A program made the position numbers and the translations under genes. A DNA stretch of 64,000 nt. Origin: Acidianus sp. HS-5. GTDB lineage: Archaea; Thermoproteota; Thermoprotei_A; Sulfolobales; Sulfolobaceae. Position 1 is the first letter of the stretch. Every line of letters begins with the position of its first letter. The stretch covers positions 558,001 through 622,000 of the forward strand of contig NZ_AP025245.1 of assembly GCF_021655615.1 (NCBI RefSeq). Reading direction: 5' to 3'. Below the pieces are notes generated by a model. It made no database searches and was not told the DNA's origin. It saw only the letters and a list, made by a program, of their open reading frames with translations. Positions 1 through 8,434 of this stretch are shown piece after piece.

Positions 1-2
1 AT

Positions 3-92
3 AACGAAAGGATAAGCTATTGGTGGGACGTAACGGTAAAAGAGGGATTCAATTTATCAATACAATTGCACAAGTTTGCAGGGAAAGAATGA
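3..92 (+). CDS. C-terminal end of an unidentified protein (partial)
   Basis: An open frame runs into the window from the left edge and ends at TGA 90-92. The visible 29 residues (NERISYWWDVTVKEG and on) have protein-like composition and codon use similar to the neighbours. No domain can be recognised from so short a piece, and the start lies outside the window. It could be a chance open frame, but frames this long with such composition are uncommon in the stop-rich spacers here. Confidence 0.4.
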   Translation, partial: NERISYWWDVTVKEGFNLSIQLHKFAGKE

Positions 93-458
93 GTATTGTA
101 TACAGCTTTATGCGTTAAAAGCTAGTTAGCCCCCATAATGAGTTAGAAAATTATTAAAGTTCTCTAGCTCAAATCGTTGACCTTATAACGTTAGTCCTCT
201 AGGGGAGTGGGAAGATCTACTAAAGAAAATACAGTACTTACTCTTACGGATTATTTATGGCGAATCCATAAAATACTCCTAGATTTCATGTTAAGTATTT
301 AATCTGCAATTGTGAGGAGCTCGTAGACGACTGGTTGAACTTTCACTCCTGTGAGGAGTTAAAGGAAATGTGCAATTTTAAGATAGAGGAAAACACCTTT
401 TAGACGATAATGAGTTCATACGTTGTATAGCAAAGGGATGCGGTATGAAGCTGATTCA
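93..458. other. Gene-poor stretch with a Cys-rich reading-frame remnant
   Basis: No intact gene is seen. A frame of about 40 codons on the plus strand, ending at a TAG near 404, reads YLICNCEELVDDWLNF and onward (Cys-rich, acidic). It has no start codon and is preceded by a stop, so it is probably the tail of a decayed gene. The sequence GTGAGGA occurs twice (near 311 and 350) but without CTGA boxes, so it is not a C/D sRNA. Confidence 0.3.
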
Positions 459-2030
459 TCAAGTCTTCATTACCTTAGCGTGAATTATTGCAGGAGTTCC
501 AGACTCAACCTTCCCCTTACCCCTCCTCAATGCACCTTCAACCTCGTCCGGTCTTTCAACGTATTCGTAATAGCCCCCTATTACTTCCACAGTCTTAGGC
601 AAATCTCCTATATCAATCTCAGCACCAGGGTAATCCTTTACGTCAGGATAAACTTCCCTAACAGCCTTTTCTACAGCATTCCAACTCTTATTGTCAAAAA
701 TCACTACTAGCGCGGGGTACTTCTTAGCTAAGTAGTAAAAAGCAGTAGGGACTCCGAATATGAAGGAACCGTCTCCAACTGTAGCTATAACGTTCTTTCC
801 TGTAGCCATCTTATAGCCTAAAGAGGCGCCTAAGCCCCAACCCAAATGACCGAATGCAGGATCTCCGAAATATGAATTGAACTCCTTGAATTCACCGTAT
901 TTAGGATTTAAGTCGTACTCATTAAATACAGTCCATCCCAATTTTCCGACCTCAAAGGATAAATAATCAGGGTGAATTTCCCTCATATCCCTCAATTTCT
1001 CTATCCTTTTCACTTTCTCCTCTCTCTGTCTTTCAATCTCATCTAAAACGTTCTTCTCAGCCTTCCTCTCTATTTTAAGCTTTTCGAAAAATTCATCAAC
1101 TGCAGACTGTACACAGAGGTCGCAGGGGAACTCGTAATAAGGAATGTAAGAGTACGAGGGCTCAACATCAACTTTTATAACCTTAGCATCTACCTCAGTA
1201 TATCTAGGAATCCACGGGACTTCTACCTCAACCTCAATTATTAAATCTGCATCCTTGAGGTTAAAGTGGTCTATAGACATCTTACCGTAATAGTTCACCC
1301 TTTCTCCAACGTAATTAAGCACAGGGATTTCTGCAGAGTCCGCAAACCTCTTGAGGGAATTAAACCAGCTCTCTTTCCTCCCAGCCCTCCAAGTTAAGAT
1401 GACGGGGTTTGATGACTTCATTATCATTTCCTTAGCTTTTTCTAAGAAACTGTCAGGAACGCCAGGGTAAAAAGGCTCCATCTTCTTTCCTTCATCTTTT
1501 ACCTCAGCAATGCTTACTTCCCTAGGTATTGCCAAATACACGGGACCTTGAGGTTCACTTAACGCTATTTGAATTGCCCTGGAGATTGATGAGTAAACTT
1601 GTGAAGGATCCCTTATTTCGTACTTCCACTTAACGTACTTAACTAGTTCTTCCTGGTCTGCATCCTGAGTCCAATGAATCCTTAAAGTCCTGCTTGCAGG
1701 GCTTCCCTTGTCTGTATAAGGACTTTTTCCCGCAATTACTAAGAGCGGTATCCTAGAGGAGAATGCATCAGCGATAATCCCTAGAGAGTTTAATGTCCCA
1801 GGTACTGTATGGACCATTAAGACTCCTAGCTTTCCTGATAATGAATAACCTACTGCCGCACTCGCTGCAGTTATCTCATGGGGGACTACTACGAGTTCAG
1901 GGGTTCTTAGTTTGGATGCAGCCCTTATGAATGCGGAGTAATCTGTTCCGGAAACTATGAAAACCTTGTCAGTGTACTTCGAGATCACCTTAAGTATGAG
2001 TTCTGCTGTATCCATAAGCTCATTTATCAT
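459..2030 (-). CDS. Thiamine-diphosphate-dependent enzyme (acetolactate synthase / benzoylformate decarboxylase family)
   Basis: 523 residues with the three-domain layout of the 2-oxoacid decarboxylase / acetolactate synthase family. The N-terminal pyrimidine-binding domain holds the catalytic Glu (VVPHEITAA, E52). A central domain follows around residues 195-330. The C-terminal diphosphate-binding domain has the GDGS motif at 419-422 and the paired Asn about 25 residues later (FDNKSW, N447), which binds Mg2+ and ThDP. Family members decarboxylate or ligate 2-oxo acids. The substrate cannot be told from sequence, and no small regulatory subunit (ilvN) or ilvC lies next to it, so branched-chain biosynthesis is not implied. 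It starts at ATG 2030 and is monocistronic, convergent with the left-edge fragment. Family call secure; exact reaction unknown. Confidence 0.85.
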   Translation of the reverse strand: MINELMDTAELILKVISKYTDKVFIVSGTDYSAFIRAASKLRTPELVVVPHEITAASAAVGYSLSGKLGVLMVHTVPGTLNSLGIIADAFSSRIPLLVIAGKSPYTDKGSPASRTLRIHWTQDADQEELVKYVKWKYEIRDPSQVYSSISRAIQIALSEPQGPVYLAIPREVSIAEVKDEGKKMEPFYPGVPDSFLEKAKEMIMKSSNPVILTWRAGRKESWFNSLKRFADSAEIPVLNYVGERVNYYGKMSIDHFNLKDADLIIEVEVEVPWIPRYTEVDAKVIKVDVEPSYSYIPYYEFPCDLCVQSAVDEFFEKLKIERKAEKNVLDEIERQREEKVKRIEKLRDMREIHPDYLSFEVGKLGWTVFNEYDLNPKYGEFKEFNSYFGDPAFGHLGWGLGASLGYKMATGKNVIATVGDGSFIFGVPTAFYYLAKKYPALVVIFDNKSWNAVEKAVREVYPDVKDYPGAEIDIGDLPKTVEVIGGYYEYVERPDEVEGALRRGKGKVESGTPAIIHAKVMKT

Positions 2031-2154
2031 TTCATTTAAATAAATTAGCCTATCCTTGAGTCTGAATTGAAATTTATTGAATTTATATCTCCTTATCTAC
2101 TATTTTAAGCTTATTAATTCAAGCTTTTAATAATGGGAAATATTATATCTTATT

Positions 2155-2932
2155 ATGCTCAAGAAATCTGCCATTCATGCGCATATTACAAGAGCTGTAG
2201 AGTCGTTCAATTCTCATAAGTATGAGCAGGCATTGAAGGAAGTTGATAAAGCATTGGAAATTAACGGCGAAGATTACGATTTGCATATGTTGAAGTCTAT
2301 GATACTCTTAAACCTTATGAAGTACGATGAGGCATTAAATGAAATTAATATAGCGATTTCTATTTACGATTCTCCTTTTGCTTACGGTACTAAATCTTTC
2401 ATATTAACTGAAGGAAGCTCTTGCAATTTTAGATAAAATAAATGAAGAATACGAATGCTTGAATTTTCCAATATTTATTGATACTATATTGATAGGAGTT
2501 CCCTTCATAGGAAGAATGCTTACTCCTAGATTTTATTAAAATAGCTTTAATAGGATATATATTAATTCCAATAACCGGAAAGCCTAGAAGGTCTCTCATA
2601 ATTTCAGGAGTAATAGTTGTAATAATAGGATTTCTAAGCTTTATGATGTTAAATATTCCTTTATTAATCATTTTTTCTACTTTCGGTCTTGGGATGAATT
2701 CTCTTTTACCAAAATATTATCTAGGATAATAAAACTTAGGGAAATAGGTCCCAGCATGAATTTAGACGCAGGTTTCATAATACCTAACGTTGCAGAAATA
2801 GTAACGCTGAATTCCTCAATAATAATGCTCATCTTTAGCATTGCTGGCATTTATACTCATAGAATTGAAAAGATCACAAAAATCTTCAGTTCAATAATTA
2901 GGAAAGTATGGAACATGAATAAGAAATTCTAA
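2155..2932 (+). pseudogene. Frameshifted TPR-repeat membrane protein
   Basis: The first 84 codons encode two TPR-like helix pairs (FNSHKYEQALKEVDKALEI and MKYDEALNEINIAISI). The frame then breaks near 2407. Shifting frame gives LKEALAILDKINEEYECLNF leading into a membrane helix (IDTILIGVPFIG). A second shift near 2521 gives another hydrophobic segment (SLIISGVIVVIIGFLS), and a third near 2727 leads to a last helix and a basic tail ending KKF at TAA 2932. The collinear order of fragments across at least three shifts shows one former gene of about 250 codons: N-terminal TPR domain plus C-terminal membrane domain. Sequencing error could cause one shift but hardly three. Function unknown. Confidence 0.75.
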
Positions 2933-3010
2933 TGTGGAATTAGCGTTTCTGTAGGTCTCTTGAATAAGGTAGCATTCAATTCTTTTGATTCTATTCAACA
3001 CTAAACAAGG

Positions 3011-3121
3011 GTTGCTGAAGTTAAGATAAGAGTAGGAAATATTGTACTAAACGGACTAACAGAGAGTCCCATTTTAGGTAGAGAAATGACATTATTAGGC
3101 AGGGAGACGTTAAAAATCTAA
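3011..3121 (+). pseudogene. Fragment of a retropepsin-like (clan AA) aspartic protease
   Basis: A 36-codon frame (VAEVKIRVGNIVLNGLTESP then LLGRETLKI) ends at TAA 3121. The closing LLGRE-x-L is the second hallmark of small clan AA proteases, where a hydrophobic-hydrophobic-Gly turn follows the barrel strands. The catalytic DTG/DSG half is missing upstream, so only the C-terminal third survives. A fuller copy of this family is at 56106-56417. Assignment rests on this short motif and is tentative. Confidence 0.4.
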
Positions 3122-3504
3122 AGGAAAGAAGATATGTATTGACGATCTGTAAAGATAAATTCTTTCGCTGTAATAAAATATGATTTTATAATGATCATGA
3201 AATTAGAACTCCTAACCGATTAATGATAAAATTTTTTAATTCTTGAGAAAATATGTCCTTGGCTCTCCTAACTGATAAGTGATGTAGGTTAGCGGGATTG
3301 AGATGTGAAGACATATAGTTTTTCTATTTCATAATACAGTAAGAGAAAAAGGGAGTTCTCAATAAAAAGTTATCGTAAAGAGTTCACATTTTCTATAAAT
3401 AGTTTTTATTACGTCCTTCGTGGAAAGGAGTTTAAAAAGCTTACTATATTTTTAGTAATTTCTCATGCTTAACCTCTAGTAAATTAAAAGATAGGCGAGA
3501 AAAA
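3122..3504. other. Intergenic region with promoter of the small membrane protein gene
   Basis: A+T-rich spacer with no recognisable gene. Near 3431-3440 lies GAGTTTAAAAAGC, a plausible BRE/TATA box for the small gene that starts at 3505. The remainder shows no repeat or RNA signature that I can support. Confidence 0.4.
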
Positions 3505-3633
3505 ATGATGGACATATATAAATTAAACCTTGGAATAAGGTTAGCAATAGCCTTACTTGGTTTAGCATTAGCAGCAATGGGAATGGCACACATATTCTTT
3601 GCAGGAAAAAGCACATCGCCAGATGGTGGTTAA
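3505..3633 (+). CDS. Small single-span membrane protein, 42 aa
   Basis: This short frame begins ATG ATG at 3505 and encodes a basic start (MMDIYKLNLGIR), one hydrophobic helix of about 20 residues rich in Ala/Leu/Met (LAIALLGLALAAMGMAHIFF) and a short polar tail (AGKSTSPDGG). The topology suggests a single transmembrane segment with N-in, C-out orientation. A TATA-like TTTAAAAAG lies about 70 bp upstream, so the transcript would have a leader. No family recognised. The strong helix and clean ends argue for a real gene. Confidence 0.55.
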   Translation: MMDIYKLNLGIRLAIALLGLALAAMGMAHIFFAGKSTSPDGG

Positions 3634-3687
3634 AGTTTTTTAATATTATAAGGGATATCTTTTTAAGTTAATATTCGACTTTTTCTC

Positions 3688-4731
3688 GTGTTAGTTGAGA
3701 AAGAGAAGTTAATTCTCTCAGAGGTCTTATATTACTTACAGAGGTTTGGAGATTTAAATCCTAGGATTATTGGTGCAATATCAAGGATAAAAGACGCTGA
3801 TAAATTTATCCAATGGTTAAGACAAAACTTCCAATACAACTTGTATCCTTTTTCTAGATGGCAGGCTTTAGGTTTAAAGAAGTATTATGTCACTATTTAT
3901 TCTAATTATTCCAATATTTCCTTAGACGACTTCTATGATCTCTTTGATGGTACTCCAACCTTCATTCTTAGGGATGTTCTTAATCCTCTTGTAATTAATC
4001 TTTCCTTGTATTATAATTCATCAAAGTTTGATGAAGTCCTAGATTATTTACAAGGTGAGGGAATAATCTACCATTACGATATTCACGAGGTCAAGGAGGA
4101 GAAGTTCTACCCAATTGATTATTCAAACTTTGATTTCGAGAAGAGGGAATTTACTGGGATACTATCTTCACCTAGGGAACCATTTGAATTACCAGACCTA
4201 ACTGAAGGATTTACACCAGATGATGTTGACGTTAAGATTATTGGTAAAAAACAAGAGATTGCATATTCTTCACTAAAAGAAGTGTCCACGATGTTAGGAC
4301 TTTCATTTAAAGACGTTCTTTACCATACTCAAGCTCATGTGATAAGCAAAGGTCTAATAGTAGGATATGCAGCACGTTTATTCAAACCAGATTTTAGGCT
4401 TGAAGTAAGCTTTGGTGAGAAAGATACTTTGGAAGAACTGAGTAGGATACCAAGCATGCACCTTAGTTATAAGCTAGATGATGGGACTTATTATGTCCAC
4501 ATTGTGGATAACTCATCTAAGCTATTGGACTATCTGGATTTTATCTCTACGCTAAAGAGCAGGGACACGATAGAAGCGTATATTCATCCTGTCAATGATA
4601 AATTCATGTTGATTGCCTCAATTCCTTATGAACACTTCCAGAACGAGAGGTGGGACTTTAATAATCAAGTCATGATGCTAAGAGCGGAAAAATTTGCAAA
4701 AAAGTTGGAAGAAAATGATAACCACGATTAA
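3688..4731 (+). CDS. Conserved hypothetical protein, 347 aa
   Basis: Starts at GTG 3688. The protein is soluble, mixed alpha/beta and rich in Tyr and Asp. The N-terminal third (EVLYYLQRFGDLNPRIIGAI ... WLRQNFQYNLYPFSRW) resembles a helical DNA-binding region followed by alternating strands and helices. Residues 190-225 (YSSLKEVSTMLGLSFKDVLY) could be a second helix-turn-helix-like segment. This layout recalls archaeal multi-domain Lrp-like regulators, but no diagnostic motif is visible, so that is only a suggestion. It converges with the HEAT-like gene at 4733, one base after its stop. No membrane segments or signal peptide. Confidence 0.6.
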   Translation: MLVEKEKLILSEVLYYLQRFGDLNPRIIGAISRIKDADKFIQWLRQNFQYNLYPFSRWQALGLKKYYVTIYSNYSNISLDDFYDLFDGTPTFILRDVLNPLVINLSLYYNSSKFDEVLDYLQGEGIIYHYDIHEVKEEKFYPIDYSNFDFEKREFTGILSSPREPFELPDLTEGFTPDDVDVKIIGKKQEIAYSSLKEVSTMLGLSFKDVLYHTQAHVISKGLIVGYAARLFKPDFRLEVSFGEKDTLEELSRIPSMHLSYKLDDGTYYVHIVDNSSKLLDYLDFISTLKSRDTIEAYIHPVNDKFMLIASIPYEHFQNERWDFNNQVMMLRAEKFAKKLEENDNHD

Positions 4732-4732
4732 T

Positions 4733-5152
4733 CTAGCATTCTATTTTAAGTTCCTCTTTTACTTCCTCTAACACGTCCTTGTATTGCTCATAAATTTCAC
4801 ATAGATACTTCGAGTAATTTTTAACTACTTCTCCCTTATCAATTATTCCTAATTCTATCAAAGGCATTAGAGTAACATACCAGCTTAATGCTCTTACTGT
4901 CAAGTTCTTGTCCTCTAGCATTTCTAAAAAATAAGGTGAAAGATCTCTGCACTCCTTTACTGTCAGGAAATTTTCGTCTACAAGCTTTTTCACAAAGTTC
5001 CAAGCTCTGTACCTAGTTCCAGTGTCCTGAAATTTTAACATTTCTATGATAAAATCCTTCCCTAACTCCTTATAATGACTTTCAACGTAGTTCCAAGCTT
5101 CGTGCTTCATATCCTTATTATCGCTCTGTAAATATTCCTTTAACTTCTCCAT
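4733..5152 (-). CDS. HEAT-like helical repeat protein, 139 aa
   Basis: An all-helical acidic protein built from repeats of about 35 residues: MKHEAWNYVESHYKELGKDF, then TRYRAWNFVKKLVDENFL, then TVRALSWYVTLMPLIELG. The recurring R/E-A-W-N/Y-V core spaced by helical hairpins is typical of HEAT-type scaffolds, which bind proteins or nucleic acids. Catalytic function is not expected. It begins at ATG 5152 and lies just downstream of the dispersed repeat at 5174, on the opposite strand. Partner unknown. Confidence 0.6.
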   Translation of the reverse strand: MEKLKEYLQSDNKDMKHEAWNYVESHYKELGKDFIIEMLKFQDTGTRYRAWNFVKKLVDENFLTVKECRDLSPYFLEMLEDKNLTVRALSWYVTLMPLIELGIIDKGEVVKNYSKYLCEIYEQYKDVLEEVKEELKIEC

Positions 5153-5173
5153 AATTTTCTCTTTTCTTTAGGG

Positions 5174-5325
5174 TTTTTATACTTATACCTTAAAGGTTCA
5201 GTAACGCAGTACATGTAACAATACTGTATGCGATTCCTATCCACAAAGTTAGGCACATTACACTCTAGTTTGCCATTGGCTTTCAGGGTCTGACTAACTC
5301 TAGTGCTGTCATTTCCACATTGTTT
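5174..5325 (+). repeat. Dispersed non-coding repeat, copy 1 of 3
   Basis: About 150 bp sharing ordered blocks with 20338-20485 and 30468-30590. The blocks include TTATACTTATA-x-CCTTAAA, GTTCAGTAAYGCARTAYATG, CTGTATGCGATTCCTA, CCACAAAGTT, CTAGTTTGCC, then TCTGACTAA. The copies have diverged but the block order is kept, and all three are in the same orientation. A 64-codon frame antisense to it is judged a shadow. Could be a MITE or a family of small RNA genes. Confidence 0.55.
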
Positions 5326-5348
5326 ATTATTCATGTCCTATATAATTT

Positions 5349-5679
5349 ATGAAGAAAACGCTTGCCGACGCATATCTTGAAGAGGCGGATGAATTACTAA
5401 ATAGGGGTGAAGTCGAAGAGGCTAGTGAGAAGTATTATAAAGCAGCTGAAGAGGCAATAAAAGTACTCTCTTTTAAGAGTTCAATAAAAGTAACACAAAA
5501 TGGTCATGGAGTTCTGAGTCAAAGCAGTAGATGAGTTAGAAAAGATATATCCTAACATAAGTATTTTATGGATATCTGAATGGACACTATACGTAGAGGG
5601 ATTTCATGAATGTAGATTAGCTAAGAAGGATGTAATTAAACTAAGAAGTAATGTAGAAAAATTAATTGCTATTTTATAA
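5349..5679 (+). pseudogene. Frameshifted PaREP1/HEPN-type protein
   Basis: The first 55 codons (LADAYLEEADELLNRGEVEE then ASEKYYKAAEEAIKVLSF) closely match the intact paralogue at 51362-51712 (YLKEADEFLAKGD, ASEKYYKAAEEALKLL). The frame is lost near 5515. In another frame the C-terminal half continues as AVDELEKIYPNISILWISEW, YVEGFHECRLAKKDVIKL and SNVEKLIAIL, ending at TAA 5679. That part matches the end of the PaREP1 protein at 22821-23288 (VWGFHEGKLDLDIV). One indel therefore separates two halves of a former gene of about 110 codons. PaREP1 proteins are helical HEPN-like proteins of crenarchaea, function unproven. Confidence 0.8.
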
Positions 5680-5778
5680 CCACACGTTTTTCTTACAAAC
5701 TGCTTTAATGTATTTAGGGAGACTACCATAACTCCTTCACTCATTAACTTTATTCTCCATGCCAACAATTTTTGACTC

Positions 5779-6774
5779 ATGACAATTCTAGACCAGATTA
5801 TAAGCACTGCATCAGGCTTAAGCTCGGTAGTTTCCACAGTTGCACTTATCTGGACCATCTATTATTACAGGAAACAGACGGAACTGCTGAAGACCCAAAT
5901 TGACGAAATGAAAAAAGAATCCTCAGTGCAGGAGTGCCTACAGCTTAGGGACTCAACAATAAGGCTTCACGAAGTCCTTTCACCTTTAATGGTTGATGAA
6001 ATAGAGGAAATTGAAAACTTTAGGGAAGAGTTGAACAAGGTATGTTCTTCTCCTTCAGTTTCCTGCATTTCGTTTATTCATAACCTCTTTTCTCAACCAG
6101 AAGGCATAGGGGAAATTAAGGAAAAGATTTCGAGGCTTTTAAGAGACCTTAACAGTCTTAGGGTTGACGACGAGAGGTTTAAGAGCTATGAATCATTCCT
6201 AGAGGATGTTTATACTTCAATCTGTAATTCCTCCTCTGAATGCGAACTTATAGATGAAATTGAAAAGATGAGGGAAGAGTACAGTGAAACTATAAAGTTG
6301 ACTGACGTTCCTTTAATAAATGATATTAAAGGCAATTTGATAAGGGAAACTGAATTGCAAAAGGAGGTTATAAACTTAGCCGTTGAAGACCTCTTTGACG
6401 TAATTGATAAATTTTCCTTCATAATTGACGGAAAATGTGGTAACAAGACATGTAAGGACGTATTTCCGGCAAAGGATGTAATTGAAGGGAAAATTAATCC
6501 TTTGAAGGAAATGGTTGAAAACCCAAAGGATTTCTGTAGGAAATATAACCTGGAGCTAGGTTGTGAGGAATATAAACCTCTTCTAGCTAGGATAAGGGAA
6601 ATTATAGAGGATGAGGAGAAGTCTAAGATATTTTATTCCCTCCTTTACCTTAACTGGATATCTTCCCAGTTTAGGACAATGATAAATACTATCCAATTAC
6701 CTTCTGAAATTGATATTAAAGTTAGGATGAAGGCTGAGCTCGAGAGGATAACTTGCATTTCTAGAAAATCTTAA
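5779..6774 (+). CDS. Membrane-anchored helical protein, 331 aa
   Basis: One N-terminal membrane helix (about residues 10-28, GLSSVVSTVALIWTIYYY) is followed by RKQ and then a long helical, largely charged domain. The region from 31 to 50 (KQTELLKTQIDEMKKES) looks like a short coiled coil. The domain carries several cysteines in pairs (SVSCIS, ICNSSSECEL, GKCGNKTCKDV, FCRKYNLELGCEEY), which is unusual for a cytoplasmic protein. With a positively charged RKQ after the helix the soluble domain is predicted inside the cell, so the Cys pairs are puzzling. No family recognised. A C/D sRNA gene begins 27 bp after its stop. Confidence 0.6.
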   Translation: MTILDQIISTASGLSSVVSTVALIWTIYYYRKQTELLKTQIDEMKKESSVQECLQLRDSTIRLHEVLSPLMVDEIEEIENFREELNKVCSSPSVSCISFIHNLFSQPEGIGEIKEKISRLLRDLNSLRVDDERFKSYESFLEDVYTSICNSSSECELIDEIEKMREEYSETIKLTDVPLINDIKGNLIRETELQKEVINLAVEDLFDVIDKFSFIIDGKCGNKTCKDVFPAKDVIEGKINPLKEMVENPKDFCRKYNLELGCEEYKPLLARIREIIEDEEKSKIFYSLLYLNWISSQFRTMINTIQLPSEIDIKVRMKAELERITCISRKS

Positions 6775-6798
6775 AACCTTTAACTTAAAGGAGTAGTC

Positions 6799-6851
6799 GA
6801 ATGATGAGCACCCAACCTACAGAACAATGAAGAAAGCTAGATTGTCTGATA
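6799..6851 (+). ncRNA. C/D box sRNA (2'-O-methylation guide)
   Basis: All boxes are present with canonical spacing. Box C ATGATGA is at 6801-6807, followed by a 12-nt guide GCACCCAACCTA, D' CAGA (6820-6823), spacer ACA, C' ATGAAGA (6827-6833), a 12-nt guide AAGCTAGATTGT and D CTGA (6846-6849). Archaeal C/D sRNAs bind L7Ae, Nop5 and fibrillarin. They methylate the target nucleotide paired to the fifth guide base upstream of D or D'. Targets were not searched. It sits 24 bp after a protein gene and may be co-transcribed with it. Confidence 0.85.
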
Positions 6852-7119
6852 TAATAAATATACAAAAATATTTTCAGAGATTTTCTAACATGTGTAAAAG
6901 AACGATTCAGGTCTACATTGCAATTTTGTTCATGAATTATCCCACTGACTAAGCATATTTGACGAATATAGTAAAGTAGAATTCTCAAAGGAAATCTGCT
7001 CGTGTAAAAAACTTGAGAGTGCTTTAACCCATTAATATTATCATCAGTATTCCTAGAACACAGAACATGCCAGTAAAATTTTTATAGATTATTTCCCAAA
7101 TTAATTAAGGTATTTGATT

Positions 7120-7470
7120 ATGAGTTCCAATAATATTAAAGTCGTTTCAATGACTAGAAAAATCCAAGTTTTGGATAGGTTTCAAGGATATTGTCCGATT
7201 TGTGGTAGGCAAACTTCACAGATATTAGCATATGTCTATAGAAAAGAAAAGATGCCTATTCCCCTTATATTTGTAACTATAAGACGTTATTTACCAGATT
7301 TTTATGGTGTAATTTGTGAAAATTGTCACACATTACTAAAAGCTAATAGATATTCAAAAGATATTGCAAAGAAATACGGAAGGGGCAGATTTACTTCCAA
7401 ACACAAGAATGCCATAGAACAACAAACAAGAAAAATGGAAATAAAAATGATTAAAAATAATAATAGCTAA
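7120..7470 (+). CDS. Small zinc-ribbon protein, 116 aa
   Basis: I prefer ATG 7120 over the TTG two codons earlier. The first half holds CPIC and about 40 residues later CENC (GYCPICGRQTSQ ... GVICENCHTLLK), a four-Cys zinc ribbon or treble-clef-like knuckle pair. Between them is a basic, aromatic segment (VYRKEKMPIPLIFVTIRRYL). The tail is Lys-rich and probably disordered (KIKMIKNNNS region), consistent with nucleic-acid binding. Neighbours give no functional hint. Family not recognised. Confidence 0.55.
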   Translation: MSSNNIKVVSMTRKIQVLDRFQGYCPICGRQTSQILAYVYRKEKMPIPLIFVTIRRYLPDFYGVICENCHTLLKANRYSKDIAKKYGRGRFTSKHKNAIEQQTRKMEIKMIKNNNS

Positions 7471-7635
7471 TGGATCTTCTATTATTGATAATATAAATCG
7501 TCAGAACATGCATTAGTGTTCAGTACTTTTTAAGAAATACAAATTTATACAAATTAGTTAGATTTTTATTAAAAATTACACATAATTTCTTTTATTTAGG
7601 AAAAACTGAAGGAATTGAAAGAATCAACAAAGCAA

Positions 7636-8433
7636 TCAGCCTATTATTAATCCCAACGCACTAATAGCTATTGCTATCCCTCCGAGCATGAAGTCTATTA
7701 AGTAAACTCTCTTAGTTTTAGCAATCTTTAGCAGGAAACCTATTACTACTAGTCCAGTAAGTAGTGCAGTAATTACCGCAATTGCAAGCCCTCCGATCCC
7801 AATTAACGATACTGCATAACTAACGTGGTGCCTGGTAAACAATAAAGTAGTTCCTACAGCTCCAATTGCTGCAGGTATGTAAGCTAAATAGGAATAATGG
7901 AATGTATCTTCAGGATTTATTCCTAGGACTAACATTGTTGACACCGTCATCCCTGACCTACTTACGCCGGGTAAGGCGGCAATTCCTTGGGCTATGCCTA
8001 TTAAAATCATTTCTTTCATGGATAGGTTTCTGAACTCTCTCGTCTTTATTCTAGAATACCTAATGTAAATTCCGTCTGCTATTAAAGCCAGCCCGAGGAA
8101 TATCATAGGTATTGAAGGATTGTACGCATTTTGTAGCAATTTGTCAGAAATTACGTAGAGCGGAACTCCTACAATCCCAGTTATGACAGTTACTATCACG
8201 AGGAACTTTAGTAGGAACCTATCGTGAAATACCCTCTTAACATCTTGTCTGAAATAGATTAATGCCGAGCCTATAGAACCCATCTCCATGAATAGGCCGA
8301 AAGTGTATGCAATACTTACGTCTAAGTTAAGTAAGTAATGGGATGCAAGCAGTACTTGAGTTTTACTGCTTATAGGTAGCCATTCAGCAATTCCTTGAAC
8401 TATGCCTATAAGTATTGACGCAAGAATGTTCAT
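7636..8433 (-). CDS. uppP: Undecaprenyl-diphosphatase family protein (BacA/UppP)
   Basis: 265 residues with about seven to eight membrane helices. Both family signatures are present: the first loop QGIAEWLPISS (Q13 and E17, matching E/Q-xxx-E) and PGVSRSGMT (155-163) with the catalytic Ser/Arg. In bacteria this enzyme recycles undecaprenyl diphosphate. In archaea the likely substrate is dolichyl diphosphate, serving N-glycosylation of S-layer proteins. The start is ATG 8433, with Shine-Dalgarno GGTGG immediately upstream. That site overlaps the stop codon of the small membrane gene 8435-8662, so the two are translationally coupled. Length is normal for the family. Confidence 0.9.
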   Translation of the reverse strand: MNILASILIGIVQGIAEWLPISSKTQVLLASHYLLNLDVSIAYTFGLFMEMGSIGSALIYFRQDVKRVFHDRFLLKFLVIVTVITGIVGVPLYVISDKLLQNAYNPSIPMIFLGLALIADGIYIRYSRIKTREFRNLSMKEMILIGIAQGIAALPGVSRSGMTVSTMLVLGINPEDTFHYSYLAYIPAAIGAVGTTLLFTRHHVSYAVSLIGIGGLAIAVITALLTGLVVIGFLLKIAKTKRVYLIDFMLGGIAIAISALGLIIG

Positions 8434-8434
8434 T

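Noticed and set aside
3270..3350. CTGATAAGTGATGTAGG with a later GTGAAGA, possible C/D sRNA
   Set aside because: Spacing between boxes is wrong and no final CTGA is present.
5140..5334. 64-codon minus-strand frame
   Set aside because: Covers the dispersed repeat; the frame is not conserved in the other two copies.
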